Below are positions 47,522-61,717 of a DNA stretch of 64,000 nt, in pieces. This DNA is from Oleispirillum sp963678075 (GTDB taxonomy: Bacteria > Pseudomonadota > Alphaproteobacteria > Rhodospirillales > Rhodospirillaceae). Numbering within the stretch: the first letter of the stretch is position 1; each line of letters starts with the position of its first letter. The translations under genes were made by a program, and so were the position numbers. The notes beneath the pieces were generated by a model, which did no database searches, was not told where the DNA came from, and saw only the letters and a program-made list of their open reading frames with translations. Where the stretch lies: assembly GCA_963678075.2 (NCBI GenBank), contig CAXXPK010000003.1, forward strand, positions 620,001-684,000, written 5' to 3'.

Positions 47522-48834
47522 CTAGGCCTGCGCCTTCAGAACGTCGGCGACGATGCCGAACAGGCGATCGACGTCGGCCTTCGTGGCGATGAAGGCGGGG
47601 GCGAATTGCAGGGTGTTGCCGCTGCAGCGGACATAGGCGCCCTTGTCCCAGCACTTCTGGAAGATCTCGAACGGACGCCGCGCCGGTTCGCCCGGCATCG
47701 ATGCGATCTGCACCGCGCCGGCTAGGCCGTAGTTGCGGATGTCCTCGACATGCGGCAGCCCCTTCAGGCCGTGGATCGCGTCCTCGAAATAGGGGATCAG
47801 CGCCCGGCATTTGCCGAGCAGGTCGTCGTTCTCGAAGATGTCCAGCATTGCCAGACCCGCCGCGCACGCCACCGGATGCCCGGAATAGGTATAGCCGTGC
47901 GGGAACTCGATGGCGTAATCAACGCCGCCGTTGTCCATGAAGGTCTGATAGATGCGGTGCGAGGCGATCACCGCGCCCAAGGGAATGCCGCCGTTCGAAA
48001 TCGCCTTGGCGACGTTGATGATGTCCGGGGTGACGCCCATCGTCTGCGCGCCGAACATCTGGCCGGTGCGGCCGAAGCCCGAGATCACTTCGTCGAAGAT
48101 CAACAGGAAGCTGTACTTGTCGCAGATCTGGCGGATGCGCTGCATATAGTCCTTGGGCGGCACGATCACGCCCGCCGAGCCGGAAAACGGCTCGACGATC
48201 ACCGCCGCGATGGTCGAGGGATCATGCAGGGCGACGATTTCTTCCAGTTTGTCGGCCAGTTCCGCGCCCTTGTCCGGCAGACCGCGCGAGAAGGCGTTCT
48301 CGGCCAGAAGGGTGTGGCGCAGGTGATCGGCGTCGATGCCCAGGCCGAACATCTTGCGATTGCCGGAAATGCCGCCGACGCTCATGCCGCCGAAATTGAC
48401 GCCGTGATAGGCCTTGGCGCGGCCGATCACCTTGGTGCGCTGGGCCTCGTCCTTCACCCGCCAATAGCCGCGCGCCATCTTGATCGCGGTATCGGCGGCC
48501 TCGGATCCCGAGTTGACGAAGAACACATGATCCAGATCGCCCGGCGCTAGCGCCGCGATGCGGCTGGCCAGTTCGAAGGCCAGCGGATGGCCAACCTGAA
48601 AGCCCGGCGCGTAGTCCAGCGCCGCCACCTGGGATGACACCGCGTCGGTGATTTCCTTGCGCCCGTGACCGGCGCCGCAGCACCACAGGCCGGACAGGCC
48701 CTGCCATCGGACGTGGTATAGGTGCAGCCCTTGCCCTTGACGATCATGCGCGGGTTGGCCTTGAAAAAGCGGTTGCCGGAAAACGGCATCCAATGGGCGG
48801 ACAGGTCGTTGGGCTTGCTGGTCGTCGAGGTCAT
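47522..48834 (-). pseudogene. Omega-amino acid:pyruvate aminotransferase (class III), small deletion and frameshift near the N-terminus
   Basis: PLP enzyme that converts beta-alanine and related amines to semialdehydes. ATG 48834 (MTSTTSKPND, GGAG upstream) gives a normal N-terminus WMPFSGNRFFKANPRMIVKG to TTSDGR; then the frame is lost near 48700, and LSGLWCCGAGHGRKEI continues in the next frame through VNSGSEAADTAIKMAR, the PLP-lysine region INVAKAISNGG, and the end. About four residues expected between DGR and LSGL are missing. The rest is intact, so this is a recent single lesion. Paired with mmsA for beta-alanine or similar amine breakdown. Confidence 0.85.
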
Positions 48835-48966
48835 CCATCGCTCCATCGCGGAAGGGACAATTGTCCGTTGGCGGGCGTTCCCGGAAAAATCTTGAGACAG
48901 GCTAGCCCTCGCGCTAGTTTTGATAAATGCGAAACGAATAACGCAAAGTTAAGGAGATGCTTACCT

Positions 48967-49825
48967 ATGGCGCGAGCCTCGACGTTCCGTATGGGGGCAG
49001 TCAGCGATATCGATCTGCGGCTGTTGCGGGTCTTTCGCACGGTGGTCGAACGCGGCGGCTTCGTTCAGGCCGAGGCGGAATTGAACGTCTCTCGCGCCGC
49101 GATCAACCTGTCGATGTCGGACTTGGAAAAACGCCTGGGTTTGCGCCTGTGCCGCCGTGGCCGCGCCGGGTTCGCGCTGACCGACGAAGGTCGCAGGGTT
49201 TATGACGCGCTGGTCAGGCTTTTGACCTCGGTCGAGAATTTCCGGGGCGAAGTCCATGCGATCCATGTCCGCCTGAAGGGGGAGATGGCGATCGGGTTGA
49301 CCGACAATCTGGTCACCATGCCCCACATGCGCGTCACCAACGCCCCGAAGGCGTTGAAGGAGCGGGCGCCTGTATGTCGGCGTCATCCCTGAGTCGCGGC
49401 GCTTGCAGGGATTGGTTTACCTCAAGCTCTATGAGGAAGAGGCGCACCTGTACTGTGCCGTGCAGCACCCGCTGTTCGCGCGTTCCGACGCCGAAATCGA
49501 CATCGAGTCCCTGGTCACCTTCGACGCGGTGATGCCTGCCCACGCCCAGGCATCGGCGATCGCGCCCTTGTTGCAGCGCTTGCGCTCCAGCGCCACCGCC
49601 ACCGATCGCGAAGGCGTCGCCTTTCTGATTCTGACCGGCCTTTACGTCGGCTTCTTGCCCGATCATCTGGCGGCGAAGTGGGTTCACGAGGGGCGGATGC
49701 GGTCGATTCGCCCCGATATCACCGGATATCGCACGCGTTATGCGGTGATTACTCGAAAAGGCGGTCGCCCGAACATGGTGTTGGAGACGTTTCCGGAGGA
49801 AGTCGCCCGCGACATCGCGCTCTGA
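48967..49825 (+). pseudogene. LysR-family regulator with an internal deletion and frameshift
   Basis: ATG 48967 has AAGGAG upstream. The HTH domain is complete (LLRVFRTVVERGGFVQAEAELNVSRAAINLSMSDLEKRLGLRLC). The effector domain begins, then at about 49365 (KALKERAP) roughly 20-25 residues are missing and the frame changes; VGVIPESRRLQGLVYLKLYEE continues in the other frame to 49825. It is divergent from the aminotransferase-mmsA pair and probably was its activator. Confidence 0.85.
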
Positions 49826-49928
49826 CGCAATCCTGTCTTGGCGAAGATTGTCGAGACTTGGCGCGGAGTCGCCCGCAGATTTTGACGGCTTCGAAAACTG
49901 GGCTATAAGCCTAAAGCGATTATGACTT

Positions 49929-51668
49929 ATGGGGCTTCCGGCCTCGTCCGATCGGTTCTTGAACCGTTTGGACGGACAGGCCAGTCTTTTGCTCAGCCCA
50001 AGATTATCGGACGGCGCCATCGTGAAGATCGAGACCGACCCGGAGCAGCAGGATTATTCCGCGTCATCGCGTGCCCGCGATGCGGCGGCGGAAGGTCCTG
50101 CTTGTGAACCGTCGCCGGTGCCACGCCGCAGCTTAGCGTGGCGGGCATCCTTGGCGTTGGCTCTGCTGTTGTCGGTGTCGGCCCTGGCCCTGGCGCTGTG
50201 GTTCGGGGTGCATGGTCTGTGACTGGACGCGGGGTTTTCCGGCCTGGGTGGAGATCTGTCGCGGGCGGTGGTGTTGGGGTTGGCTGGGCTGATGGTGGTC
50301 GGCCCCCTGATTTTCATGGGGATGGTGTGGCCGGCGATTTCGCGCGAGCGGCGTCAGGCCGAGGCGCCGAGCCTGCTGCGCGACAATCGCGAGGCCCTGC
50401 GGATGTCGCGCGACCAGCTGCGGCGGGTGTTCGGATCGTTGCCGCTGCCCTATGTCCTGATTCGCCAGGATGGACGCATCGTGCAGGCCAATCCGCAGGC
50501 GATCGCGTTGTTCGGGATCGACCCGGAGGATGCCGACGGCTGCGATTTCTTCGATTTCTATTCCGACGAGAACTTTCGCGAAGAACTGAAGGGGTTCCTA
50601 GGCGACAACGGACGGATCGAAAACTTCGAGATCACCATGCGCAATGCCGCGGGGCGGCATTTCTGGGTGTTGTTCTCGGCGTCGCGGGTCGAAATGGACG
50701 GCAATACTCTGCTGTTTTCGGCATTTTCCGACATCACCGAAAGAAAACGCGCAGAACAGGCGCTGCAAAAGAATGAAACCGCCCTGCGTTCGATTATCGA
50801 TGCCTCGCCGGTGCCGGTGATGCTGGCCAGTCATGGGCGGGGGGCGGTGGTCTATGTGAATCAGGGGGCGGCGAAGTTTTTCGGCAAGCCGATCGCCGAA
50901 TTGGTCGGAGTCCCGGCCACCGCCTATTGGGAATCGGCGGAGCATTACGCTGCGTTGCTGGCCGAGTTGAACACCCGTGGGCGCATCGACGATCGCGAGG
51001 TCCGTTTGTTGCGCGGCGATGGCGGGGCGTGCTGGGTGCAGATTTCGACCACTCTGTTGCGCTTGCAGGAAGAGATCTTGATCTACGCGGCCTTCGCCGA
51101 CATCACCGAACGAAAGCGCAAGGAAAACGAGCTGCACCGGCTGGCGACCACCGATCCCCTGACCGGCGCGCCGAACCGCCGCGCCTTTACCGAGCGCGCC
51201 GCCGCCGAGGCCGAGCGCGCCCGTCGTGGCGGTCATGCGGTATCGCTGGTGATCTGCGACCTGGATCACTTTAAGGTGGTCAACGACACCCATGGCCACG
51301 CGGCCGGTGATCGCGTGTTGAAGGTCTTCACCGGCATCTTGCACGATCTGATTCGTCCCTCGGATGCGATGGGCCGCATCGGTGGCGAGGAATTCGCGAT
51401 TCTGTTGCCGGGGTCCGATGCCGACAGCGCGATGCGGGTTGCCGAGCGCGTTCGGGCCCGCTTCGAGGACTCCCGCATCGCCACCGCCGACGAGGGGGGG
51501 CTTTCCGTCAGCGCCAGTTTCGGCGTGTCCGCCTGGGCGCCCGATGATCCCTTTGAAAAGGCGATGCAGGCCGCCGATGCCGCGCTTTACGCGGCGAAGA
51601 CGGCGGGGCGCAACCGTGTGCGGGTGGCCGCGCCCGCGCCGCCGCAACCGTTAAAATCGAGTCGATAG
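49929..51668 (+). pseudogene. Membrane PAS-PAS-diguanylate cyclase with an in-frame TGA
   Basis: The start is ATG 49929 or GTG 50022 (VKIETDPEQ). A first helix (SLALALLLSVSALALALW) is followed by TGA at 50220-50222 (HGL-stop-LDAG), with the same frame continuing into a second helix (VVLGLAGLMVVGPLIFMGM), two PAS domains and a complete GGDEF domain: LTGAPNRRAFTERAA, ICDLDHFKVVNDTHGHAAGD and GRIGGEEFAILLPG. GGEEF is an active-type signature. A start inside 50268-50330 would give a functional, single-helix cyclase, so only the sensor part may be lost. CGA to TGA is one possible origin of the stop. Confidence 0.8.
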
Positions 51669-52655
51669 GGTCAGCGAGCCGAAGCGGTCTGAGCCTTGCT
51701 GTTCCTTGAACTCGGGCGTGTGGAAAATTTCCGAAAAGGTGATGCGGACGTCGCGGTAGATCATCGCGACGCCCAACTGGAAGTCCGCGACGAAGGGGTT
51801 CTTCGTGACGCTGGGGCCGTCGATGAAGGTGTTGCCGTCCAGGAAGATGTTGCGGGCCACCGCGCGGCCGCTGGCTCCGGCGAAGGCATACCAGGAAAAA
51901 TCGTGGACCGGATCGACCGCCGCGATGCCGGTGGACGACGGGCGGATGTGCGGCGGTCCATAGTCAACGTCCAGTCCGTGGCCGAAGCGGAGAATCGCGC
52001 CCGCGTCGGCGTGGGTGTAAACGTTTCCCAGGCTGGCGCTGATTTGCGGCAGGATGTCGGCCTCGAAGCCCTCCGCCGTCCAGGCCGCCGGTCGCCAGGT
52101 ACGGGAAAAGAGCAGGGCGATCGCCGGTTCGTTCTTCAACTGGTTATCCCAGCCTTCGGCGCGATCCACCTGGATCAGGTCGTGGAAGCCGTTTTGCACC
52201 TGTCGGCCATAGGCCCGCGGTCCGACGATGCCGAGGTCGAGTTCCACGGAATCTAGCACGTCGGTGCCGCGTCCGCCGATACGGCGGGTGGTTTCCGCAT
52301 GCACCGAGGCCCCGGCGTACAGCCATCCGGCATAGGGGCGGTCGTTCGCGATCGGCCCCTTCGCGGCGGTGTCCTTGGGCGTGAAGATGCTTTGCCCGAG
52401 GGCGAAGCCGACGCGGCCGCCGCGCACCTCGGCCAGGGGATAGAGAGTCTGCAAGCCTTCGCGTACCCAGTCCGGGCCGTCGGTAGTCTTGTCCGAGACC
52501 CAGTCGAACCGGGTGCCGTGGGTGTAGTGGCGGTCGGTGTTGGCGACGCGGTCGTTTTCCACCTGGATCGAGAGCGTGCCGCCGTCCTCGGCGTGCGCGG
52601 CGGCGGTGCAGGCGAGAAGACAAAACGCGGCGGAACGGAACGGGCGGGGGAACAT
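51651..52655 (-). CDS. LpxR-family (DUF2219) outer-membrane lipid A 3'-O-deacylase-like protein
   Basis: Signal peptide (FRSAAFCLLACTAAAHA) then a beta-barrel with the family motif ENDRVANTDRHYTHG close to the mature N-terminus (the Asn-Asp and Tyr-Thr residues of the calcium/active site) and PYAGWLYAG. ATG 52655 is preferred; ATG 52693 adds 12 residues. The C-terminus ends with aromatic Phe (LSTRF), as in outer-membrane proteins. 334 residues, intact. It converges on the cyclase gene with an 18-base overlap. Lipid A remodelling is inferred from the family. Confidence 0.85.
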   Translation of the reverse strand: MFPRPFRSAAFCLLACTAAAHAEDGGTLSIQVENDRVANTDRHYTHGTRFDWVSDKTTDGPDWVREGLQTLYPLAEVRGGRVGFALGQSIFTPKDTAAKGPIANDRPYAGWLYAGASVHAETTRRIGGRGTDVLDSVELDLGIVGPRAYGRQVQNGFHDLIQVDRAEGWDNQLKNEPAIALLFSRTWRPAAWTAEGFEADILPQISASLGNVYTHADAGAILRFGHGLDVDYGPPHIRPSSTGIAAVDPVHDFSWYAFAGASGRAVARNIFLDGNTFIDGPSVTKNPFVADFQLGVAMIYRDVRITFSEIFHTPEFKEQQGSDRFGSLTLSTRF

Positions 52656-52893
52656 CGCGGATATCCAAAAAGAAGACGATGCCGCCAGCATCGGGCGGTC
52701 GCCTTCCGGATTCTGTGATCCAACACACCAATCGTCAAGAAAACCCTGGTCTGGTTTGTCGCGCGTTCTCGGGCGTGTCTTGCTGGAGGCGATCGAGCTA
52801 TAGTGTTGCCGACGCGTCTTGTCGGGTTCGCGACAGGGGCGTAGAAACGTCGCCTGACGGATCGGCGGCGGGCCGCTGGACAGGGAGCCGAGG

Positions 52894-53095
52894 ATGACGG
52901 AGCGGGCGATCGGATACACCGGCGGCACCTTCGACCGGGCCGGAGAGCGGCGGTTGGATGATGTCTGGATCGCGGCGGAAATCGCGGCAGGTCGGGCACG
53001 CGTGGTGCCGGTGTGGCGCGGTCGCAATCTGGTGACCGAGGGCTCCGATATTCCACCCCGCGCGGTGTTGCCGGGTGGCGACGTGGCGCGCTTCG
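52894..53095 (+). pseudogene. NAD(+) pyrophosphatase NudC-like N-terminal fragment
   Basis: ATG 52894 behind GGGAGCCGAGG opens with YTGGTFDRAGERRLDDVWIA and VVPVWRGRNLVTE, which match the N-terminal domain of NudC-type Nudix hydrolases. After about 65 residues (VLPGGDVARF) the frame enters sequence antisense to guaC. The zinc cysteines and Nudix box are lost. Confidence 0.6.
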
Positions 53096-53785
53096 ACAGT
53101 TCCTTCAGGCGTAGAGCGCCGACGTAGGTACAGGCGCGGAACGCAATCCCCCCAGGATTTCCTGCGCCGTGCCCTCGACCGCGCCGCGATAGGGGATCTC
53201 GACGCGTTTGCCCTCGCCGGCGCGATGGTCGGCGACGCCGCCGTAGTACCGTTCCATCGCGGTTTGCGAACTCATGCCATAGAACTCGACGGTTTTTTCG
53301 GTACGCACAATGTTGCGGTTGTTTTCGTCCAGCTCGTGGGTCAGGAAGCGGCGGGTCAGGATGGTGCCGCCGCCTTCGTCGTGTCCCGCCAGCATGCCGC
53401 CCAGCATCACGAAGTCGGCGCCCGCCGCGAAGGCCTTGGAAATGTTGCCCGGCACCGTGCAGCCGCCGTCGACGCAGACCAGCCCGTTCAGGCCGTGCGC
53501 GGCGTCGGCGCATTCGATCACCGCCGACAGTTGAGGATAACCGACGCCGGTGATCTTGCGCGTGGTGCAGACCGACCCGGGGCAGATGCCGACCTTGACG
53601 ATATCGGCGCCGGACAGGATTAACTGCTCGGTCATTTCGCCGGTGACCACGTTGCCCGCCATCAACACCGCTTGCGGATAGGCGCGGCGCACCTCCTCGA
53701 CGATTTCGGCGAAGCGTTCGGAATAGCCGTTGGCGACGTCCAGGCACAGAAAGCGGGGGACGCCGGAAATGCTGCTCGACATCGA
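53096..53785 (-). pseudogene. guaC: GMP reductase, truncated at both ends and frameshifted
   Basis: Converts GMP to IMP. Core segments FLCLDVANGYSERF, MAGNVVTGEMTEQL, the phosphate/IMP loop region KVGICPGSVCTTRKITGVGYPQL with the catalytic Cys, and GGADFVMLGG-type residues are present. The first ~110 residues are missing: before GVPRF comes unrelated sequence that reads forward as an ABC-transport gene. Near the 3' end the frame changes (CTYVGALRLKELSKRAT continues in another frame) and then runs into the nudC fragment. Hence deletions removed both ends. Symbol given for the family of the remnant. Confidence 0.8.
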
Positions 53786-53851
53786 ATCCGGCAGCCGGAC
53801 CCTCGACTTCTGCACCCATCTTGCCGAATTCGAAAGCGGGTGCGTGGCATG
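53770..53851 (+). pseudogene. 3' end of a gene upstream of the amino-acid ABC permease
   Basis: A short frame reading IESGSRTLDFCTHLAEF and ending in GCVA-stop overlaps the permease start as ATGA, the usual coupling within amino-acid ABC operons. It is cut on the left by the guaC remnant. Too little remains to say whether it was the binding protein or another component. Confidence 0.4.
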
Positions 53852-54520
53852 AGCGGGTCGCCGTCCTTCCTGTGGAACGAGGTCGTGCCCGTCCTCAATC
53901 AGGGCGTCTGGATGAGCGTCAAGCTGATCGTGCCGTCGGTGACCCTGGGCCTGCTGTTCGGCATTGTGCTGGGCGGGATGCGCACCTATAGCGCGCCCTG
54001 GCTGCGCCGGGCAGGAGACGGCTTCGTCGCGGTGTTTCGCGGCACGCCGCTGGTCTGCCAGCTGTTCGTGCTCTATTTCGGACTGCCTAACATCGGCCTC
54101 TATCTGGAGCCCTATGAGGCGGCGGTGCTCGGCTTTACCCTGTGTTCTGCCTCTTACCAGTCCGAATACGTGCGCGGCGGCTTACGCGCGATCCGGCGCG
54201 GTCAGTTCCTGGCGGCGCAGGCGTTGGGTTTTTCCACCCTTCAGGCCTTGGTCTGGGTGGTGATCCCGCAGGCGGTGCGCCGTGCCCTGCCGGGGATCGG
54301 CAACGAGATCATCTACCTCATCAAGTATTCGTCGTTGGCCTATGTCGTCACCTGCGTCGAACTGACCGGTCAGGGCGAGGTCGTCGCCAGCCAGACCTTT
54401 CGCTTCACCGAGGTGTTCCTGGTGGTCGGGCTCTACTATTTGGCGCTGGTGACGGTGGCGACCCTGATCCTGAAGCGGCTCGAACATCGGCTGGCGATCC
54501 CCGGATTCGGCGCGGCCTGA
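53849..54520 (+). CDS. Polar amino-acid ABC transporter permease (HisM/GlnP family)
   Basis: 223 residues, five helices. HEAT-like family marks: WMSVKLIVPSVTLGLLFG, FRGTPLVCQLFVLYFGLP, YQSEYVRGGLRAI and the EAA loop AAQALGFSTLQALVWVVIPQAVRRALPG. Start ATG 53849 is set by overlap with the preceding fragment. Downstream genes (ATPase or second permease) are cut off by an IS 48 bases later. Itself intact, but probably orphaned. Confidence 0.9.
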   Translation: MSGSPSFLWNEVVPVLNQGVWMSVKLIVPSVTLGLLFGIVLGGMRTYSAPWLRRAGDGFVAVFRGTPLVCQLFVLYFGLPNIGLYLEPYEAAVLGFTLCSASYQSEYVRGGLRAIRRGQFLAAQALGFSTLQALVWVVIPQAVRRALPGIGNEIIYLIKYSSLAYVVTCVELTGQGEVVASQTFRFTEVFLVVGLYYLALVTVATLILKRLEHRLAIPGFGAA

Positions 54521-54567
54521 CGACGCAGGTCTTGGCCGTGGCGAAGAGGGGGGATTCCGACCCCCTA

Positions 54568-55413
54568 GGCTCAGGACTCATTAAGGTTCGATCCAGAAGA
54601 GGAGGAGTGCCGCGATGATGACGGCGGCAAAGAAGATATCCGCGCATCGGTCATATCGGGTGTGGATACACCGCCAATCCTTGAGGCGCGCGAAGAGGTT
54701 CTCGATCCTATGACGCTGGCGATAGAGGGTTTTGTCGTAAGCGTACTGGGTTTTGCGATGACGCATTGGCGGGATGCATGTAGCGATCCCTCGCTGTGTC
54801 AAAGCCTCTCGAAGGGGATCACCGTCATAGCCCTTGTCGGCGATCAGGACGTTGGCCTCGGGAAATGGGTCGAGCAACAGCATCGCGCCTTTGTGATCGC
54901 TCATTTGCCCCTCGCTGAGCAGCAGGATGAGGGGCCTTCCTTGTCCATCGCAAACCGCATGAAGCTTGGAGTTCAGCCCGCCTTTTGTGCGTCCGATACA
55001 TCGGGCAAGAGCCCCTTTTTATAGAGGCTCGCGGCGGTCCGATGAGCTTTCAGGTGGGTTGCATCGATCATCAACCGGTCTGGAGGGCCAGCCTCTCCCG
55101 TCAAGGCCGCGAAGATCCGGCTGAACACCCCAAGTCGGCTCCAGCGAACGAAACGATTATAGAGGGTTTTGTGGGGGCCATAGACGGGTGGTGCATCTCG
55201 CCACCGTAAGCCGTTGCGGATCATATGAACGATGCCGCTGATCACTTGCCGATCATCAACCCGCGGCACGCCATGCGATAGCGGGAAATGCGGCTCGATC
55301 TTCGCCAACTGCCTCTCTGACAACCAAAACAGATCACTCGTGGATGGGGTCCTCCCTCCCATGAGTGAATCAGCCGCCGATCTGCCTGACAATAATTTAA
55401 TGGGTCCTGAACC
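54568..55413 (-). mobile_element. IS5-family (IS427-group-like) insertion sequence, copy 1, 846 bp
   Basis: Terminal inverted repeats GGCTCAGGACTCATTAAGG (left) and, reversed from the right, GGTTCAGGACCCATTAAAT, about 16 of 19 matching. Both flanks carry TA, consistent with a 2-bp target duplication. It encodes two overlapping transposase frames on the minus strand. Same length as copy 2 at 61718-62563, opposite orientation. It interrupts the region behind the amino-acid permease. Confidence 0.92.
54581..55362 (-). CDS. IS5-family transposase (orfA/orfB, -1 frameshift)
   Basis: orfA from ATG 55362 (MGGRTPSTSDLFWLSERQLAK) has WRDAPPVYGPHKTLYNRF and the first catalytic Asp in MIDATHLKAHRTA. 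orfB holds IADKGYDGDPLREAL (second Asp) and RQRHRIENLFARLKDWR (YREK-type Glu). Joining them needs a -1 shift near AAAAAG after SLY, before the orfA stop (DAQKAG). The 782-base span fits a -1 event exactly, and copy 2 has the same structure, so the shift is a property of the element and not damage. Confidence 0.9.
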
Positions 55414-55573
55414 TAGTCCTTGCGTCGGCGGCACCCTTACCCCCCATTGAATGTGCTCTGGCGATGGCCGCGCGGTTTTGTTCGCGGGCTATGTGGACGT
55501 GCTATAATCACCAAGCCAACCCCATGGCTTTTCGTAATTTTATAGATTTATGAAAAATCTTTTAAAAATGTGT

Positions 55574-55603
55574 TTGACAGTGTGGGGTTGGTTGGCCTAG
55601 AAA
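55574..55603 (+). promoter_or_regulatory. Probable rRNA operon promoter
   Basis: TTGACA (55574-55579) and TAGAAA (55598-55603) are separated by 18 bases, preceded by an A/T-rich stretch (TTTTATAGATTTATG, AAAATCTTTTAAAAATG) resembling an UP element. It lies about 240 bases upstream of the 16S gene. The region 55414-55842 holds no other gene. Confidence 0.7.
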
Positions 55604-55674
55604 CTGGCCTCCCGACGACGGGGGCGGCGGCAGCGGCCTTAGCGAGTTGGGCGAGATTAGCGACTGTTCTTTGA

Positions 55675-55689
55675 CATTGTGGATCGGAA
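55675..55689 (+). promoter_or_regulatory. boxA-like rRNA antitermination site in the leader
   Basis: TGTTCTTTGACATTG resembles boxA (TGCTCTTTGACA) and recurs as TGTTTGACATTG in the 16S-23S spacer at about 57708-57719, as expected for NusB/NusE-dependent antitermination of rrn transcripts. Confidence 0.65.
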
Positions 55690-55842
55690 AAAGGGATACG
55701 CGGACGGCGGTTGGTTCGTAAGAACGGACTGTGTCCATACGTATCTTGGTAAGGAAAGCATGCCCCGTTAATCGGAGTATAGTTTCTTTGAGAAGTGCGA
55801 ATGGATCGGCTCTGAGGATTCTAGTGTTTCGGCACTAGAGTT

Positions 55843-57330
<1,488 letters not shown>

Positions 57331-57454
57331 AAGGAAGCTGTCCAGTGGCGCAAGCCATATGGATGCAAAGCGACGAACCGGTCGCCGTCCACGTATCCCT
57401 TTTTATATTCCAAGACGCGAGGCCTGGATGTGAAAGTCTGGTCGCGATGCGACT

Positions 57455-57531
<77 letters not shown>

Positions 57532-57569
57532 AGCTTTTTCTTGGCGTTTGCGCGGGGTTGTTGCTCCTT

Positions 57570-57645
57570 GGGGGCGTAGCTCAGTTGGGAGAGCGCGAGC
57601 TTTGCAAGCTTGAGGTCATCGGTTCGATCCCGTTCGCCTCCACCA
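57570..57645 (+). tRNA. tRNA-Ala (TGC)
   Basis: 76 bases with encoded CCA, anticodon TGC in TTTGCAA, acceptor stem GGGGGCG/CGCCTCC, second tRNA of the 16S-23S spacer. Confidence 0.96.
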
Positions 57646-57874
57646 ACTTTTCTTCGTGTTTTGGAATGACCGAGATCCCTGTTGAGGGTTACGGCTTTTG
57701 CCGTTGCTGTTTGACATTGTGAAGAGAGAGATACCGACCGGCAGGCATGCTGGTTGGTATTAAGTGTCTGAAATCTGATTGTTTCGGATTGTTTTGCCGG
57801 TTTAGGCCGGTTGGATGATCCGCGAAGGCGGGGACAGATCCATCTTGGGTTGGGTTTGTTTCTGCAAGGATTGA

Positions 57875-60620
<2,746 letters not shown>

Positions 60621-60681
60621 TGCAGAAACAAGCCCAACCGGGAAACGATCGGACACTTAAACTCTTCTTCATGGGCTTCGA

Positions 60682-60800
60682 TGGCCTGGTGGTTATGGCA
60701 AGCGTGCACCATCCGATCCCATCTCGAACTCGACCGTGAAACCGCTTAGCGCTGATGGTACTGCATCTTAAGGTGTGGGAGAGTAAGTCGCTGCCAGGCC
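60682..60800 (+). rRNA. rrf: 5S ribosomal RNA
   Basis: TGGCCTGGTGGTTATGGC at the 5' side pairs with GCTGCCAGGCC at the 3' side; CGATCCCATCTCGAACTC-like loop C and the conserved middle are present. About 119 bases; ends approximate. Confidence 0.93.
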
Positions 60801-60863
60801 TTCCAAGCCCATGACGAAGACGAAAACAAAATCAGACACACGCTCTCTCGCACAACCGCCAAA

Positions 60864-60904
60864 CCAAAAAACGCCCAAAAGCACCGTGCCCTTGGGCGTT
60901 TTGG
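60864..60904 (+). terminator. Hairpin between 5S and tRNA-fMet
   Basis: AAACGCCCAA and TTGGGCGTTT pair around AAGCACCGTGCCC, flanked by an A run and T residues. It may end most rrn transcripts; the tRNA-fMet would then be made by read-through or an own promoter. Confidence 0.75.
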
Positions 60905-60925
60905 CTTCAACAGACCATACCTTGA

Positions 60926-60997
<72 letters not shown>

Positions 60998-61002
<5 letters not shown>

Positions 61003-61043
61003 AATATAAGCCCAGTCCAAACGGACTGGGCTTATATTTGGTT
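60998..61043. terminator. Perfect hairpin overlapping the tRNA-fMet 3' end
   Basis: AACCAAATATAAGCCCAGTCC and its exact complement (21-base stem, loop AAAC). The left arm begins with the last five bases of the tRNA. It serves as a terminator for the operon and, reversed, for the glycosyltransferase-like gene that stops in its right arm. Confidence 0.85.
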
Positions 61044-61696
61044 ATGAGACAGGGAGACTCAAGCCGTAGAACTGCGGGTTCAGCACCCGGGCGGGGCGTT
61101 CGTCGGCCAGGATCGCGCAGATGTCGGCGAGAGACGCCGAAGACGGATCGAAATCCTGTTCGCGACAGGACACGTTGCACCGCTTGCCGGTATTCGGCGC
61201 CGCCCAAGGCGTTCTGCCATGTCTTCAAGTCGGCGGGGGTGACCTCGCCCCAGTCCTCGACGATCACCACCGGCAGCCCCGAGTACAGGAGGTCGAGCGC
61301 CGATCGCTTGACGATGACGATGGCCCCCATCAGCAACGCTTCCCAGGTGCGGTAGCAGTCCAGCCCCTTGCCGCGCGGACTGACCACGAAGGCATGCCGA
61401 GCATAGGCCCGCATCAGGTCCGTCACCGGCACGATCTGCGATGCGAAAACCATGCAGGGGTTGTCCTTCAGGCGGTCGCGAATTTCCGAACGCGTCTCGC
61501 CGAACTTGCGGTTCGCCGCAGTGTCGTTCAAATGGAAATCGGCGAAGGCCTGGGTCGGCCGCTCGCAGGCGGGCTTCGCCTCGGCCAGGATGCGTTCTAT
61601 CGCCGCCTCGAAGGGCGCCGCCGGGGTCTTGTAGGCCGGAGCCAACGGCCCGAAATGCAGATCGTAACGGCGGGCATAAGGTAGGCCTAGCGGCAT
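61042..61696 (-). pseudogene. Glycosyltransferase-like protein (exostosin/RXYLT1-type), frameshifted
   Basis: The segment AFVVSPRGKGLDCYRTWEALLMGAIVIVKRSALDLLYSGLPVVIVEDW is typical of the C-terminal sugar-nucleotide-binding half of exostosin-like glycosyltransferases. It begins at ATG 61696, 22 bases from an IS end, and is short, so the N-terminal half may have been lost there. Near 61145 the frame changes: the other frame reads LADICAILADERPARVLNPQFYG and ends at TAA 61042 in the hairpin, a natural-looking end, whereas the open frame runs on into the tRNA. Function is tentative. Confidence 0.5.
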
Positions 61697-61717
61697 CCCC
61701 TTGATTAGGCAGGCCTA

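Noticed and set aside
9224..50222. Possible reassignment of TAG/TAA to glutamine
   Set aside because: TAA and TAG close intact genes at the expected places with overlapping downstream starts (clpS, clpA, exbB), so they act as stops.
54581..55362. Transposase frameshift as damage
   Set aside because: Both copies have the same -1 overlap and intact catalytic residues, typical of programmed frameshifting in IS5-family elements.
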